From: Methylobacterium sp. FF17 | Lineage (GTDB): Bacteria > Pseudomonadota > Alphaproteobacteria > Rhizobiales > Beijerinckiaceae | Length of the DNA: 64,000 nucleotides | Assembly: GCF_025813715.1 (NCBI RefSeq) | Contig: NZ_CP107532.1 | Coordinates: 496,001-560,000 of the forward strand | Direction: 5' to 3' | In this document: one piece after another, positions 27,104-36,040 of the stretch | Layout: each line of letters begins with the position of its first letter | Position numbering within the stretch: position 1 is the stretch's first letter | The notes under the pieces: generated by a model | Databases searched by the model: none | What the model was told of the DNA's origin: nothing | What the model saw: the letters and a program-made list of their open reading frames with translations, nothing else | Translations under genes and position numbers: made by a program

Positions 27104-27236
27104 ATGCACCGCCCTCTCTCCTCTGCGGCTGAGGGTGGCCCGTTGAGCGGGTCGGGTGAGGGAAGCACGCTGTCCGCAGTGGTCGCCCTCTCTCCCGGTC
27201 GCTCCGCGACCACCCTCCCCCGCAGCGAAGGAGGGA
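27104..27236. repeat. Palindromic repeat in the mtkB-ppc spacer
   Basis: The spacer contains CCGCCCTCTCTCCTCTGCGG at one end and CCGCAGCGAAGGAGGG at the other, which are partly complementary. Internally, GGTCGCTCCGCGACC forms a hairpin, as does CCCGTTGAGCGGG. It resembles the other spacer palindromes in style but is a different sequence family. It separates two genes of the same operon, so it would be transcribed. Confidence 0.65.
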
Positions 27237-27245
27237 TTTTGGCAC

Positions 27246-28139
27246 TTACGCCGCGAGCTTGCGCATCACCTGTGCTACGGTCGAGCCGAACTCGCCGGGG
27301 CTCGGCGCCACGGTCAGCCCATACGAGCGCATGATCTCCGCCTTCTCGGCGGCCGAGTCGCCGGTCGCCGAGATGATCGCGCCGGCATGTCCCATGCGGC
27401 GGCCCTTCGGAGCCGTGAGGCCTGCGACGAAGCCCACCACCGGCTTCGACATGTTCTCCTTGATCCAGGCCGAGGCTTCCGCCTCCTGCGGACCGCCGAT
27501 CTCGCCGATCATCAGCACGGCCCGGGTCTCCGGGTCCTGCTCGAACAGGGCCAGGTGGTCGAGGAAGGACGAGCCGTTGATGGGGTCTCCGCCGATGCCC
27601 ACCGAGGTCGAGATGCCGATGCCCTCAGCCTTCATCTGCGCGGCAGCCTCGTAGCCGAGCGTGCCGGAACGCGAGATCACGCCGACATTCCCCTGGAGGT
27701 AGATGTGGCCGGGCATGATGCCGAGCATCGACTTGCCCGGCGAGATGATGCCGGCGCAGTTCGGGCCCACCACCATGGTGCGCTTTTCTTTCGGGTAGCG
27801 GCGGAGATACCGCTTCACCCGCATCATGTCCTGGGCCGGGATGCCATCGGTGATCGAGCAGATCAGAGCGAGGCCCGCATCGGCGCCTTCCATGATGGCG
27901 TCGGCCGCGAAGGGCGGGGCCACGAAGGTGATGGAAGTCGTGGCGCCGGTAGCCTCGACGGCCTCCTTGACGGTGTTGAACACCGGCACCCCGAGATGGG
28001 TCTTGCCACCCTTGCCGGGTGTGACGCCGCCGACCACGTTGGAGCCGTACTCCATCATCTCCTTGGCGTGGAAGGTGCCCTTGTCGCCTGTGATGCCCTG
28101 AATGAGAATCGGGGTCTTCTCGTCGATCAGAATGCTCAT
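27246..28139 (-). CDS. mtkB: Malate-CoA ligase (malate thiokinase) alpha subunit
   Basis: 297 residues from the ATG at 28139 (MSILIDEKTPILIQGITG). It is homologous to succinyl-CoA synthetase alpha (SucD). With MtkA it activates malate to malyl-CoA at the expense of ATP. The CoA-binding Rossmann part shows GITGDKGTFHAKEM. The phosphorylated His is His251 in GRRMGHAGAI. Assignment to malate rather than succinate rests on the operon context. It lies 19 nt after mtkA. Confidence 0.95.
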   Translation of the reverse strand: MSILIDEKTPILIQGITGDKGTFHAKEMMEYGSNVVGGVTPGKGGKTHLGVPVFNTVKEAVEATGATTSITFVAPPFAADAIMEGADAGLALICSITDGIPAQDMMRVKRYLRRYPKEKRTMVVGPNCAGIISPGKSMLGIMPGHIYLQGNVGVISRSGTLGYEAAAQMKAEGIGISTSVGIGGDPINGSSFLDHLALFEQDPETRAVLMIGEIGGPQEAEASAWIKENMSKPVVGFVAGLTAPKGRRMGHAGAIISATGDSAAEKAEIMRSYGLTVAPSPGEFGSTVAQVMRKLAA

Positions 28140-28158
28140 CGCGTATCCTCCCCTTCGC

Positions 28159-29337
28159 TCAGCGGTTGGTCTTGGCGGCGGCGCAGGCTTCGACAGCCTT
28201 GGCGGCCGCATCCGACAGGCTGTCGGCGGTGATGAGGTCGAGGCCGCTCTCGGCCAGGATCTTCTGGCCAGCCTCCACATTCGTGCCGGCCAGCCGGACG
28301 ATGAGGGGCACATCGATCTTCACCTCCCGCGCCGCCTGAATCACCCCTTGGGCGACCCAGTCACAGCGGTTGATGCCGGCGAAGATGTTGACGAGAATCG
28401 CCTTCACATTGCGGTCAGAGAGCACGAGGCGGAAGGCTGTCGCGACCCGGTCCGGCGAGGCGCCGCCGCCGACATCGAGGAAGTTCGCGGGCTCACCGCC
28501 CGCGTGCTTGATCATGTCCATGGTCGCCATGGCGAGCCCTGCGCCGTTGACGATGCAGCCGATCTCACCTTCGAGGCCGATATAGGAGAGGTTGTGTTCG
28601 GCGGCCTGGGCCTCGCGCGGATCGCCCTGCGAGGGATCGTGCATGTCGGCGATGTTGCGCCGGCGGAACATGGCGTTGTCGTCGAAGGACATCTTGGCGT
28701 CCAGCGCCAGCACCCGGTCGTCCTTGGTGACGACGAGGGGATTGATCTCCAGCATGGTGCCGTCGCAATCGCGGAACGCCCGGTAGGCGTTCATGATCGT
28801 CTTTACGGCGGCCGAAACCTGCTTGATGTTCAGCCCGAGCCGGAACGCGATCTCGCGGGCCTGAAATTGCTGAAGCCCCACCGCCGGCTCGACAACCACC
28901 TGGATCAGGGCCTCGGGCTCGTTGGCGGCGATCTCCTCGATATCCATGCCGCCGCGCTGGGACGCGATGACTCGGACGCGCTCGGCCTTCCGGTCGAGGA
29001 CATAGCCGAGGTAGAGTTCCCGCTCGAACGGATCGGCAGTCTCGACGTAAACTCGCTGGACAGGCTTGCCCTCGGGCCCGGTCTGAATGGTCACCAGGCG
29101 CTTGCCGAGCAGGTCCTTGGCCGCGTCGCGGACCTCGTTGTAGGTTCGGCAGAGCTTGATCCCGCCGGCCTTGCCGCGGGCACCGGCATGAATCTGCGCC
29201 TTGACGGCCCAGAACGATCCTCCGAGCTCGGTCGCCGCGTAGACGGCCTGATCGGCGCTGAAGGCGACAGCGCCCTTCGGAACGGCCACGCCGAAGCCGG
29301 CGAGCAGCTCCTTGGCCTGGTACTCGTGCACGTCCAT
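28159..29337 (-). CDS. mtkA: Malate-CoA ligase (malate thiokinase) beta subunit
   Basis: 392 residues beginning [20 protein letters not shown], the classic ATP-grasp start of the SucC family. Further signatures are [16 protein letters not shown] and [36 protein letters not shown] and [10 protein letters not shown] form the C-terminal ligase domain. It carries the nucleotide site of the malyl-CoA-forming enzyme. The 224-nt spacer to fchA upstream is A/T-rich and contains a hairpin. Confidence 0.95.
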   Translation of the reverse strand: MDVHEYQAKELLAGFGVAVPKGAVAFSADQAVYAATELGGSFWAVKAQIHAGARGKAGGIKLCRTYNEVRDAAKDLLGKRLVTIQTGPEGKPVQRVYVETADPFERELYLGYVLDRKAERVRVIASQRGGMDIEEIAANEPEALIQVVVEPAVGLQQFQAREIAFRLGLNIKQVSAAVKTIMNAYRAFRDCDGTMLEINPLVVTKDDRVLALDAKMSFDDNAMFRRRNIADMHDPSQGDPREAQAAEHNLSYIGLEGEIGCIVNGAGLAMATMDMIKHAGGEPANFLDVGGGASPDRVATAFRLVLSDRNVKAILVNIFAGINRCDWVAQGVIQAAREVKIDVPLIVRLAGTNVEAGQKILAESGLDLITADSLSDAAAKAVEACAAAKTNR

Positions 29338-29561
29338 GGGCGTTCTCCTCGACGTTTCTTCCCTTGGCGCGACTGTCTCGTAAATTTCACTTCACGGAAA
29401 GTGCTTCGCCACTTATATTTTTTTATAGTCTCTTCCAGTCCGTCTTGAAGGTCAGCAGACTGTATTCATTTTGCAGGAGAGCTGCCCCGATGGCGTCGGT
29501 AACAGCTCTCGGTCTTTCAGATCTTGCCCATGTCTTGCCCCGGTTATCCGGGGCGTGGGCT
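29338..29561. promoter_or_regulatory. fchA-mtkA intercistronic region with hairpin
   Basis: This is an unusually long gap inside the operon. GCCCCGGTTATCCGGGGC (29537-29554) is a perfect 7-bp stem just past the fchA stop, with no T-run on the minus strand. A/T-rich sequence, CACTTATATTTTTTTATAG, lies around 29410-29430. The region could be an RNA processing or stabilisation site, a partial terminator, or an internal promoter for mtkA. Confidence 0.5.
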
Positions 29562-30200
29562 TCAGTTCACCTTGGCCTTGACGACCTCATAGACCGCTTC
29601 GTTGAGCGGTCCGGCCGAACCGAGCAGAGTCTCGAGTTCGCGCAGGCGCTCGTCGGCGAAGGCGCGGTCGTCGAGCCCTTTGGCGTTGACATAGACGTTG
29701 AGCGCTGCGCTGCGCAGGCCGGCATGGGCCGAAAGGACCGCGACGCCGGCATCCGAGATGACGTTGAGGTTGCCCTTGTCGGCCACCGCCTGAGACAGAT
29801 CGATGACCTTGCGGCAGGCCCGACAGCAGGCGAGCGGCACGTCGGTGGCGATCTTCAATGCCGCCTGGATCCGGTCGGCACGGGCCGCCTTCTCCTCGTC
29901 CGTGGCCTTGGGCAGCCCATAGGCCCCCATCACCGCGTCAAAGGCCGCGACATCGTCGGCGATCATTCCGGTGAGTTCGGCGCGCAGTGCCTCGGATTGC
30001 CCGAGGATCTCACGCAATTCGCCCTCGACCTCGACGTACTTCTTCTTCCCGATGGTGAGGTTGCACACCATGCTGAGGAGGGCGGCGCCCATGGCGCCGG
30101 AGATGGCGGCGGCACCACCCCCACCAGGGGTGGGGGCCGCGCTGGCCAGACCGTCGAGGAAGGTCTGAAGGGTATCCTGGGCTGGATTCTCCTTGGCCAT
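29562..30200 (-). CDS. fchA: Methenyltetrahydrofolate cyclohydrolase (FchA)
   Basis: 212 residues of the FTCD cyclodeaminase-like fold. It interconverts methenyl-H4F and formyl-H4F, in methylotrophs mainly in the assimilatory direction. Signatures are LASAAPTPGGGGAAAISGAMGAALLSMVCNLT and the C-terminal helices. It is distinct from FolD and typical of serine-cycle organisms. It starts 5 nt after the mtdA stop, so the two are probably translationally coupled, and MtdA makes its substrate. Confidence 0.96.
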   Translation of the reverse strand: MAKENPAQDTLQTFLDGLASAAPTPGGGGAAAISGAMGAALLSMVCNLTIGKKKYVEVEGELREILGQSEALRAELTGMIADDVAAFDAVMGAYGLPKATDEEKAARADRIQAALKIATDVPLACCRACRKVIDLSQAVADKGNLNVISDAGVAVLSAHAGLRSAALNVYVNAKGLDDRAFADERLRELETLLGSAGPLNEAVYEVVKAKVN

Positions 30201-30205
30201 GTCGG

Positions 30206-31066
30206 TCAGGCCATCTTCTTGGCGAGGGCGTAGATCGCCTCGGCATCGAGAACCTGCTCCGTGCTGTCGAAGAGCTGCCCGACGCAGGCCCGGTGGAGCT
30301 TCAGCTTCAGCCCGCCGATACCCAGCGCGCCGAAGACCTTCTTGCCGTGACGCTCCTTGGCCTTGTCCATGGCCTCGATACCGCCGAAGCCGAGTGGCGG
30401 CTGCGCGTTGTAATCCGCCACAAATTCGATGCTGGCCTCGTCCTTCCAGGCGTCCTCGGGCAGAAGCTCGAGACCGATGGCGCCGGCCGAGAACACGATG
30501 TTCTGGCCCCTGACGATCGCGGCACGCGAGGCTGCATCCGGCGTCTCGGCCGCCTTGATATTCACCTTAAAGCGCGCGTTGATCTGGTCGGCGGCAGCCT
30601 GCGCCTTGTCGAGCGATCGGCCACAGAGCGTCACCTCGGCACCCTCCTGGGCAAGGAGCGCGGCCGAACGCATGCCGACCGGTCCGGTTCCGGCGAGCAC
30701 GACGGCCTTCTTGCCCTGGAGCGAGCCGGCCGACTTCTGGACCAGCGCGACGCCAGCGGCAGCCGTGGTATTGGACCCGTTCGAATCCAACATGATCGAG
30801 ACGCGGAACGGACCGAAGAAGCGCTTCTTCACCGCCTCGAACACCGCTTCGCCAGCCGCCATGCTGCCGCCGCCCACGAAGATCGCGGTGGACTTCTTCT
30901 CAGAGCCGCCGCGCGTGTAGATGGTGCCATCGACCAGCGCACCAACATTCTCCGGCGTAACGTTGCCGTAGCCGGTGATGTGATCCGCGCCGCCATCGTA
31001 GCCGACGACCACGTCGAACACGCTCGGGACGGTGTCGGTGTCGAATTGGAACAGCAGCTTTTTCAT
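30206..31066 (-). CDS. mtdA: NADP-dependent methylene-H4F/methylene-H4MPT dehydrogenase MtdA
   Basis: 286 residues from the ATG at 31066 (MKKLLFQFDTDTVPSVFDVV). The sequence follows the known Methylobacterium MtdA closely: VGYDGGADHITGYGNVTPENVGALVDGTIYTRGG is conserved in type, and VVLAGTGPVGMRSAALLA is the NADP loop. It oxidises or reduces methylene-tetrahydrofolate (and methylene-tetrahydromethanopterin), linking C1 oxidation to assimilation. The 186-nt gap to hpr contains short hairpins. This gene is one of the clearest taxonomic markers in the window. Confidence 0.97.
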   Translation of the reverse strand: MKKLLFQFDTDTVPSVFDVVVGYDGGADHITGYGNVTPENVGALVDGTIYTRGGSEKKSTAIFVGGGSMAAGEAVFEAVKKRFFGPFRVSIMLDSNGSNTTAAAGVALVQKSAGSLQGKKAVVLAGTGPVGMRSAALLAQEGAEVTLCGRSLDKAQAAADQINARFKVNIKAAETPDAASRAAIVRGQNIVFSAGAIGLELLPEDAWKDEASIEFVADYNAQPPLGFGGIEAMDKAKERHGKKVFGALGIGGLKLKLHRACVGQLFDSTEQVLDAEAIYALAKKMA

Positions 31067-31252
31067 TGTTCTTGATCCCTGTCGGTCCCGCGCTTGGCGC
31101 GGCTGGTCGTTCTCAGTCTCAAATGGCGGATCGCGGCTCTTACGCGTCACCGTCGCGGGAAACAGTGAGTAGGCTTTGCCAAGCTCGTAAGCTTGAGGAT
31201 CGCCCGATCACTCCGACCCACGATCCCCCCGTGAGGGGAAGTCCGCCAAGCA

Positions 31253-32191
31253 TCACACCACGTTCTGCGGCTTGCCCGCGACGTACGCCTCGACATTGTC
31301 CACGAGCTGGTCGGCCAGGATCTGCATGGCCTCCTTGCTCGCCCAGGCGACGTGGGGCGTCACGATGAGATTAGGCAGATCGAGTTCGCACAGGATGTTG
31401 CCGTTCTTCGGGGGCTCGTTGACCACCACGTCGAAGCCCGCGCCGCCGATGGTGCCCGCTTTCAGGGCTTCGGCCAGGGCTTCTTCGTCCACGAGGCCAC
31501 CGCGGGCGGTATTGATCAGGATCGCATGCCGCTTCATCTTCGCGAGCTCGTCGCGCCCGATCATGTTGCGGGTCTCGGGCGTCAGGGGTGCGTGCAGCGT
31601 GATGACGTCGGAGTCGCGCAGGATGGTCTCGAAATCAACGAGGCCTTCCTGGGGAAACACGTCGTAGGCGATGACCTTCATGCCCAGCGCTTCCGCCCGC
31701 TTGGCGATCGACTTGCCGAGCGCTCCGTAGCCGACGATACCGAGCGTCGAGCCGGCGATGTCATGGATCGGATAGTCGAAGTAGCAGAACTGGGTGGACT
31801 TCGCCCAATCGCCCCGGCGCACCGAGTTGGCATAAGGAACGATGGCGCGTCGCAGCGCGAACATCAGGCCGATCACGTGCTCGGGCACGGTATTGAAGGC
31901 ATAGCCGCGAATGTTGACGACGGTGATGCCCTGGGCCTTGGCGGCCTCCTTGTCGACGACATCCGTTCCGGTCGCGGCCACCGCGATGAGCTTGAGGTCG
32001 GGCAACTGCTTGAGCGTCTCGGCCCGCATCGGCACCTTGTTGATCAGGGCGATCTCGGCGCCCTGCAGGCGTTCGACGATCTCCTCGGGCGTCCAGGTCG
32101 ATTCGTGCTCGACGTAATCGTGCGGGAAGCTGAAGGGGCGGACCTTGGCGTCCAGGGACTCGCGGTCGAGGAACACGATCTTCTTCGTCAT
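31253..32191 (-). CDS. hprA: NADH-dependent hydroxypyruvate reductase
   Basis: 312 residues from the ATG at 32191 (MTKKIVFLDRESLDAKVRPF). It is a D-2-hydroxyacid dehydrogenase that reduces hydroxypyruvate to D-glycerate in the serine cycle. The NAD loop is GIVGYGALGKSIA. INTARGGLVDEEAL carries the catalytic Arg region, and TPHVAWAS carries the catalytic His. It lies 84 nt after sga, with a stable hairpin in the spacer. Confidence 0.96.
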   Translation of the reverse strand: MTKKIVFLDRESLDAKVRPFSFPHDYVEHESTWTPEEIVERLQGAEIALINKVPMRAETLKQLPDLKLIAVAATGTDVVDKEAAKAQGITVVNIRGYAFNTVPEHVIGLMFALRRAIVPYANSVRRGDWAKSTQFCYFDYPIHDIAGSTLGIVGYGALGKSIAKRAEALGMKVIAYDVFPQEGLVDFETILRDSDVITLHAPLTPETRNMIGRDELAKMKRHAILINTARGGLVDEEALAEALKAGTIGGAGFDVVVNEPPKNGNILCELDLPNLIVTPHVAWASKEAMQILADQLVDNVEAYVAGKPQNVV

Positions 32192-32240
32192 GGAATCCTC
32201 TGGCCGATCCGGCCGGGTCACGGGTAGGGTCGTGGGGTGT

Positions 32241-32266
32241 CACGGGGCGGGCTCGCCCGCCCCGTC
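32241..32266. promoter_or_regulatory. Stable hairpin between sga and hprA
   Basis: ACGGGGCGGGC (32242-32252) pairs perfectly with GCCCGCCCCGT (32255-32265) over a two-base loop. It sits directly after the sga stop codon region, within a same-strand operon. There is no T-run, so it may act in mRNA stability or partial attenuation rather than as a full terminator. Confidence 0.6.
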
Positions 32267-32275
32267 ACCGAAACG

Positions 32276-33484
32276 TCAGGCCTTCGCCAGCGGGTTCTCG
32301 CGCAGGTAGCTCGAGGCCGCGGCGACGCCGGAGCCGGGCTGCACCTTCACGCCGTTGTCGAGGAGCGACATCTCTGCGCCCGCGATGGCGCCGAGCAGAG
32401 ACAGCTCGTTCATGTCACCCACGTGGCCGATGCGGAACACCTTGCCGGCCACCTGGCTCAGGCCGGCGCCGAGGGCGAGGTTGTAGCGCACATAGGCGTG
32501 CTTGATGATGGCGGCAGCATCGACGCCCTCCGGAACGACGATCGCCGTGACGGTATCGGAGTTCCACTTCGGCTCCTTAGCGCAGGTCTTCAGTTCCCAG
32601 GCGGCCACGGCCTGGCGGGTCGCCTCGCCGAGCACGTGATGGCGATGGAAGACGTTCTCCAGACCCTCTTCCTTCAAGCAGGCGAGGGCTTCGCGCAGAC
32701 CGTAGAGCAGCGGCAGCGACGGGGTGTAGGGGAAGTAGCCGCTCGGGTTCTGCTTCTGGTGGTCAGCCCAGTCGAAGTAGACATGCGCGAGGCGGTCGTT
32801 CTGACCCGATGAGGTATCGGCTGCCTTCAGCGCCTTCGGGCTGACGCAGATCACGCCGAGGCCGGCGGGGAGCATCAGGCCTTTCTGTGAACCCGCAATC
32901 GCGCAATCGACCTTCCACTCGTCCATTTTGAACGGCAGCGAGCCGATGGAGGAGACGCCGTCCACGAACAGGAGCGCCGGGTGACCGGCGGCGTCGATGG
33001 CCTTGCGCACGGCGCCGACATCGCTGGTGACGCCGGTGGCGGTCTCGTTGTGGACCACCATCACGGCCTTGATCTCGTGGTTCTTGTCAGCCCGCAGGGC
33101 CTCGCCGATCCGCTCAGGATTGGCCCCGGTGCCCCACTCTTCGTCCTGCACGACGACTTCCAGGCCGAGGCGCTGGGCCATGTCGATCCAGAGATGGCTG
33201 AACTGGCCGAAGCGTGAGGCCAGGACCTTGTCACCGCGCGAAAGCGTATTCGTCAGGGCCGATTCCCAGATGCCCGTGCCGGACGCCGGAAACAGGAAGA
33301 TGGTGCCGTCCGTCGAACCGTAGACAGCCTTGCTTTCCTCGAAGAGCGGCTTCGTCAGCGCAGGAAAGTCCACCGAGCGGTGATCCTCGGACTGGACGAT
33401 CATCGCGCGCATCACGCGATCCGGGATGTTCGTCGGGCCCGGAACGAAGAGGTGGTTCCGGCCGGGACGTCGCGTTGCCGCCAT
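32276..33484 (-). CDS. sgaA: Serine-glyoxylate aminotransferase
   Basis: 402 residues, a class V PLP aminotransferase. It moves the amino group of serine to glyoxylate, giving hydroxypyruvate and glycine. The PLP lysine is Lys201 in GSQKGLMLPAG, and Asp175 (FVDGVSSIGSLPF) binds the pyridine nitrogen. The N-terminus NHLFVPGPTNIPDRVM is characteristic. It is the first gene of the serine-cycle operon, preceded by a long divergent spacer that should contain the operon promoter. Confidence 0.97.
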   Translation of the reverse strand: MAATRRPGRNHLFVPGPTNIPDRVMRAMIVQSEDHRSVDFPALTKPLFEESKAVYGSTDGTIFLFPASGTGIWESALTNTLSRGDKVLASRFGQFSHLWIDMAQRLGLEVVVQDEEWGTGANPERIGEALRADKNHEIKAVMVVHNETATGVTSDVGAVRKAIDAAGHPALLFVDGVSSIGSLPFKMDEWKVDCAIAGSQKGLMLPAGLGVICVSPKALKAADTSSGQNDRLAHVYFDWADHQKQNPSGYFPYTPSLPLLYGLREALACLKEEGLENVFHRHHVLGEATRQAVAAWELKTCAKEPKWNSDTVTAIVVPEGVDAAAIIKHAYVRYNLALGAGLSQVAGKVFRIGHVGDMNELSLLGAIAGAEMSLLDNGVKVQPGSGVAAASSYLRENPLAKA

Positions 33485-34073
33485 GATGTGTTCTCCGTGT
33501 TTGACAATGCGCCCGCGGACTAGGTTCGCGCGGCGGCACAGATGCGTCGATGGGTGGGGCGAACCGCGCGGACCGGCCCGAGTCGAATCGGGATGTCCTT
33601 GGCGGCTGCGGGTTAGATGAATCGCGGGACGATCGCGTTGGCGCTCAGCATTCAGACGGATGCCGGAGGGATGTCCGCCGGCGCCGAAGGTCTACCTTCA
33701 ACGCCGCTGGCCGCGAGCGCCACCGAATACCTCAAGCCTCTTCTCCATGGGCCGGGTCACGCGCTCGACGTGCGCACACCGCTGGGCCGTTTCAGCGTCG
33801 TCGTCCCCGGGGACGGCACCCTTAGTTCGCCTCGATGGGCTCCGGTCATGCGTCCACGGACGCGGCCCGGTGGGGCACCTTGAGCGCGACTATGCCCGCC
33901 TTCGGGGCGAATGGAAAACCCGAAATACTTGGTTCCAAATCAAAATTTTTTTCGTGGAAGAAGAGCTTACGTCGCGTCGCCGAAGAGCCGTGTGGTCGCT
34001 GACCGTGGCGTCATCAAACTGATACGGGAATCCGGTTTGGCTCGTCGTATCGGAGGCTGTCCCGGAGGCGAGC
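33485..34073. promoter_or_regulatory. Divergent regulatory region upstream of the serine-cycle operon
   Basis: 589 nt between sgaA (minus) and the phosphoesterase gene (plus). In Methylobacterium extorquens the sga-led operon is controlled by the LysR-type regulator QscR, so a QscR site is expected here; I cannot identify it by eye. A short open frame at 33617-33883 lacks an SD and recognisable content. A/T-rich sequence at 33910-33960 (CAAATCAAAATTTTTTTCG) may serve the plus-strand gene, whose SD GGAGGC is at 34064-34069. Confidence 0.55.
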
Positions 34074-34895
34074 GTGGGCGAAGATACCGATACGACCCGC
34101 GTCCGGACCTTGTTCCTGTCCGACATGCACCTCGGCACAAAGGGGTGTCAGGCGGACCTCCTCCTGGAGTTTCTGCGCGACTACGATGCGGACGAGATCT
34201 ATCTCGTCGGCGACATCGTGGACGGCTGGCAGCTGAAATCGGGCTGGTACTGGCCGCAGAGCCACAACGACGTGGTGCAGAAGCTCATGCGCAAGGTCCG
34301 CAAGGGCTCGACGCTGGTCTACGTCCCCGGCAACCACGACGAGTTCCTGCGCGATTATATCGGCATGACATTCGGCGGGATCGAGATCGCCGACCAGCGG
34401 GTACACGTGGCCGCGGACGGCAAGCGTTACCTCGTCATTCACGGCGACCAGTTCGACATGGTGGTGCGCCACGCCAAGTGGCTCGCCTTCCTGGGAGACG
34501 GCGCCTACACCTTCGCGCTCTTCGTCAACACCTACGTCAACACCGCGCGCCGGCGCCTCGGGCTCGCCTACTGGTCGCTCTCGGCCTGGGCCAAGCTGCG
34601 CGTCAAGAACGCCGTCAACTTCATCGGGAAGTTCGAGGAACTGTTGAGTGCCGAGGCCAAGCGCGTCGGCGCGGACGGCGTCATCTGCGGGCATATCCAC
34701 CATGCGGCCAACCGCCAGATCAATGGACTGACCTACCTGAACACCGGCGACTGGGTGGAATCCTGTACCGCCATCGTCGAGCACTACGACGGCACAATGG
34801 AGGTGCTCCACTATCCGACCCTGTTGCGCGCCCGCGCCGCCCGGACCGATGCCATCGGGCATCCGCATGCCCGTGGGGCGCGAGCCGTCGCGTGA
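34074..34895 (+). CDS. LpxH-like metallophosphoesterase (putative UDP-2,3-diacylglucosamine diphosphatase)
   Basis: 273 residues from a GTG at 34074, supported by GGAGG five bases upstream. All five metal-site blocks of the calcineurin-like family are visible: FLSDMHLG, VGDIVDGW, PGNHDE, HGDQFD and CGHIHHA. Homologues in Alphaproteobacteria are annotated as UDP-2,3-diacylglucosamine hydrolases of lipid A synthesis. The distance from canonical LpxH makes the substrate uncertain. Its stop overlaps the GTG of the next glycosyltransferase gene (GTGA), so the two are translated together and probably act on one envelope glycolipid. Confidence 0.85.
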   Translation: MGEDTDTTRVRTLFLSDMHLGTKGCQADLLLEFLRDYDADEIYLVGDIVDGWQLKSGWYWPQSHNDVVQKLMRKVRKGSTLVYVPGNHDEFLRDYIGMTFGGIEIADQRVHVAADGKRYLVIHGDQFDMVVRHAKWLAFLGDGAYTFALFVNTYVNTARRRLGLAYWSLSAWAKLRVKNAVNFIGKFEELLSAEAKRVGADGVICGHIHHAANRQINGLTYLNTGDWVESCTAIVEHYDGTMEVLHYPTLLRARAARTDAIGHPHARGARAVA

Positions 34896-35971
34896 GACTC
34901 CTCATCGCCACCGATGCCTGGCACCCGCAGGTCAACGGCGTCGTCCGTTCCCTGGAGAACATGGCGGCGGCTGGTCCCGCCTTCGGGTTCGAGCCGATCT
35001 TTCTGACGCACCAGGACTTCGCCTCGCTGCCGCTGCCGGGATACCCAGAGATCCGTCTCGCCTATGCCACGAAGCGGCATGTGGCCCGGCTCTGGGACGA
35101 CCTGCGTCCCACCCACGTCCATATCTCGACGGAGGGTACGGTCGGCTTCGCGACGCGCCGCTACTGCCTCGCACATCGCCGCCCCTTCACGACGAGCTAT
35201 CACACGCGATTTCCAGAATATCTCTCTGCTCGCGCACCCGTGCCGGAAGCCTGGAGCTATGCGTGGCTGCGCCGGTTCCACGGCGCCTCGAACGGCACGA
35301 TGGTCTCGACGCCATCGCTGGAGCGCGACCTCGGCGGGCGCGGCTTCACCAACCTGATGCGCTGGACGCGGGGCGTCGATACCGACCTGTTCCGCCCCCG
35401 GGAACCCGGATCGCCGGAGCCCGCGATCCTGGCCGGCCTGCCGCGACCGATCTTCCTGTCCGTCGGCCGGCTCGCGGTGGAGAAGAACCTCGACGCCTTC
35501 CTGAGCCTCGACCTGCCGGGCACGAAAGTCGTCGTCGGCGACGGGCCGGATCGGGCGCGCCTCTCCGCCATCGATCCCGGTGTCCGCTTCCTTGGGACGC
35601 GGACCGGGGCCGACCTCGCCGACATCTACGCCGCCGCCGACGTCTTCGTGTTTCCGAGCCTGACCGACACCTTCGGGATCGTACTGCTCGAGGCCCTCGC
35701 TTGCGGTGTCCCGGTCGCAGCCTTCCCGGTCACCGGCCCTCTCGACGTCATTGGCGGCACCGGCGTCGGCGTTCTCGACACTAACTTGGCGACCGCCGCC
35801 CTCGCCGCCCTCCAGATTCCGCGCGCGCAGTGCCGCGCGGAGGCCCTGCGCTACACCTGGGCGGAGAGCGCGCGTCAGTTCTACGACAACATTGCCATCG
35901 CCCATGGAACGGCGCCCGCCCGGACATGGGCCGCGGGTAAAGCGCCCCGGAGCGTGGTCGGGCTCGGCTGA
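34892..35971 (+). CDS. Glycosyltransferase family 4/1 (GT-B) protein
   Basis: 359 residues from the GTG at 34892 (read MRLLIATDAWHPQVNGVVRS), which overlaps the previous stop by four bases. The N-terminal motif is that of GT4 enzymes related to GDP-mannose-dependent alpha-mannosyltransferases. FTTSYHTRFPEY follows. The C-terminal Rossmann half has FLSVGRLAVEKNL, VVGDGPDRARL and the donor-binding SLTDTFGIVLLEALACGVPVAA. It is likely to modify a lipid or glycolipid at the inner membrane; the acceptor is unknown. Confidence 0.88.
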   Translation: MRLLIATDAWHPQVNGVVRSLENMAAAGPAFGFEPIFLTHQDFASLPLPGYPEIRLAYATKRHVARLWDDLRPTHVHISTEGTVGFATRRYCLAHRRPFTTSYHTRFPEYLSARAPVPEAWSYAWLRRFHGASNGTMVSTPSLERDLGGRGFTNLMRWTRGVDTDLFRPREPGSPEPAILAGLPRPIFLSVGRLAVEKNLDAFLSLDLPGTKVVVGDGPDRARLSAIDPGVRFLGTRTGADLADIYAAADVFVFPSLTDTFGIVLLEALACGVPVAAFPVTGPLDVIGGTGVGVLDTNLATAALAALQIPRAQCRAEALRYTWAESARQFYDNIAIAHGTAPARTWAAGKAPRSVVGLG

Positions 35972-36040
35972 GACGTGGACCGGCCGTCGGTGCCACGCTA
36001 GGGACCGACGGCAATCACACCCGTTCCGGATCTCCCTGCA

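Noticed and set aside
33617..33883. 88-codon ATG frame upstream of the serine-cycle operon
   Set aside because: No SD, no recognisable domain, and composition like the non-coding flanks; more likely part of the regulatory spacer.
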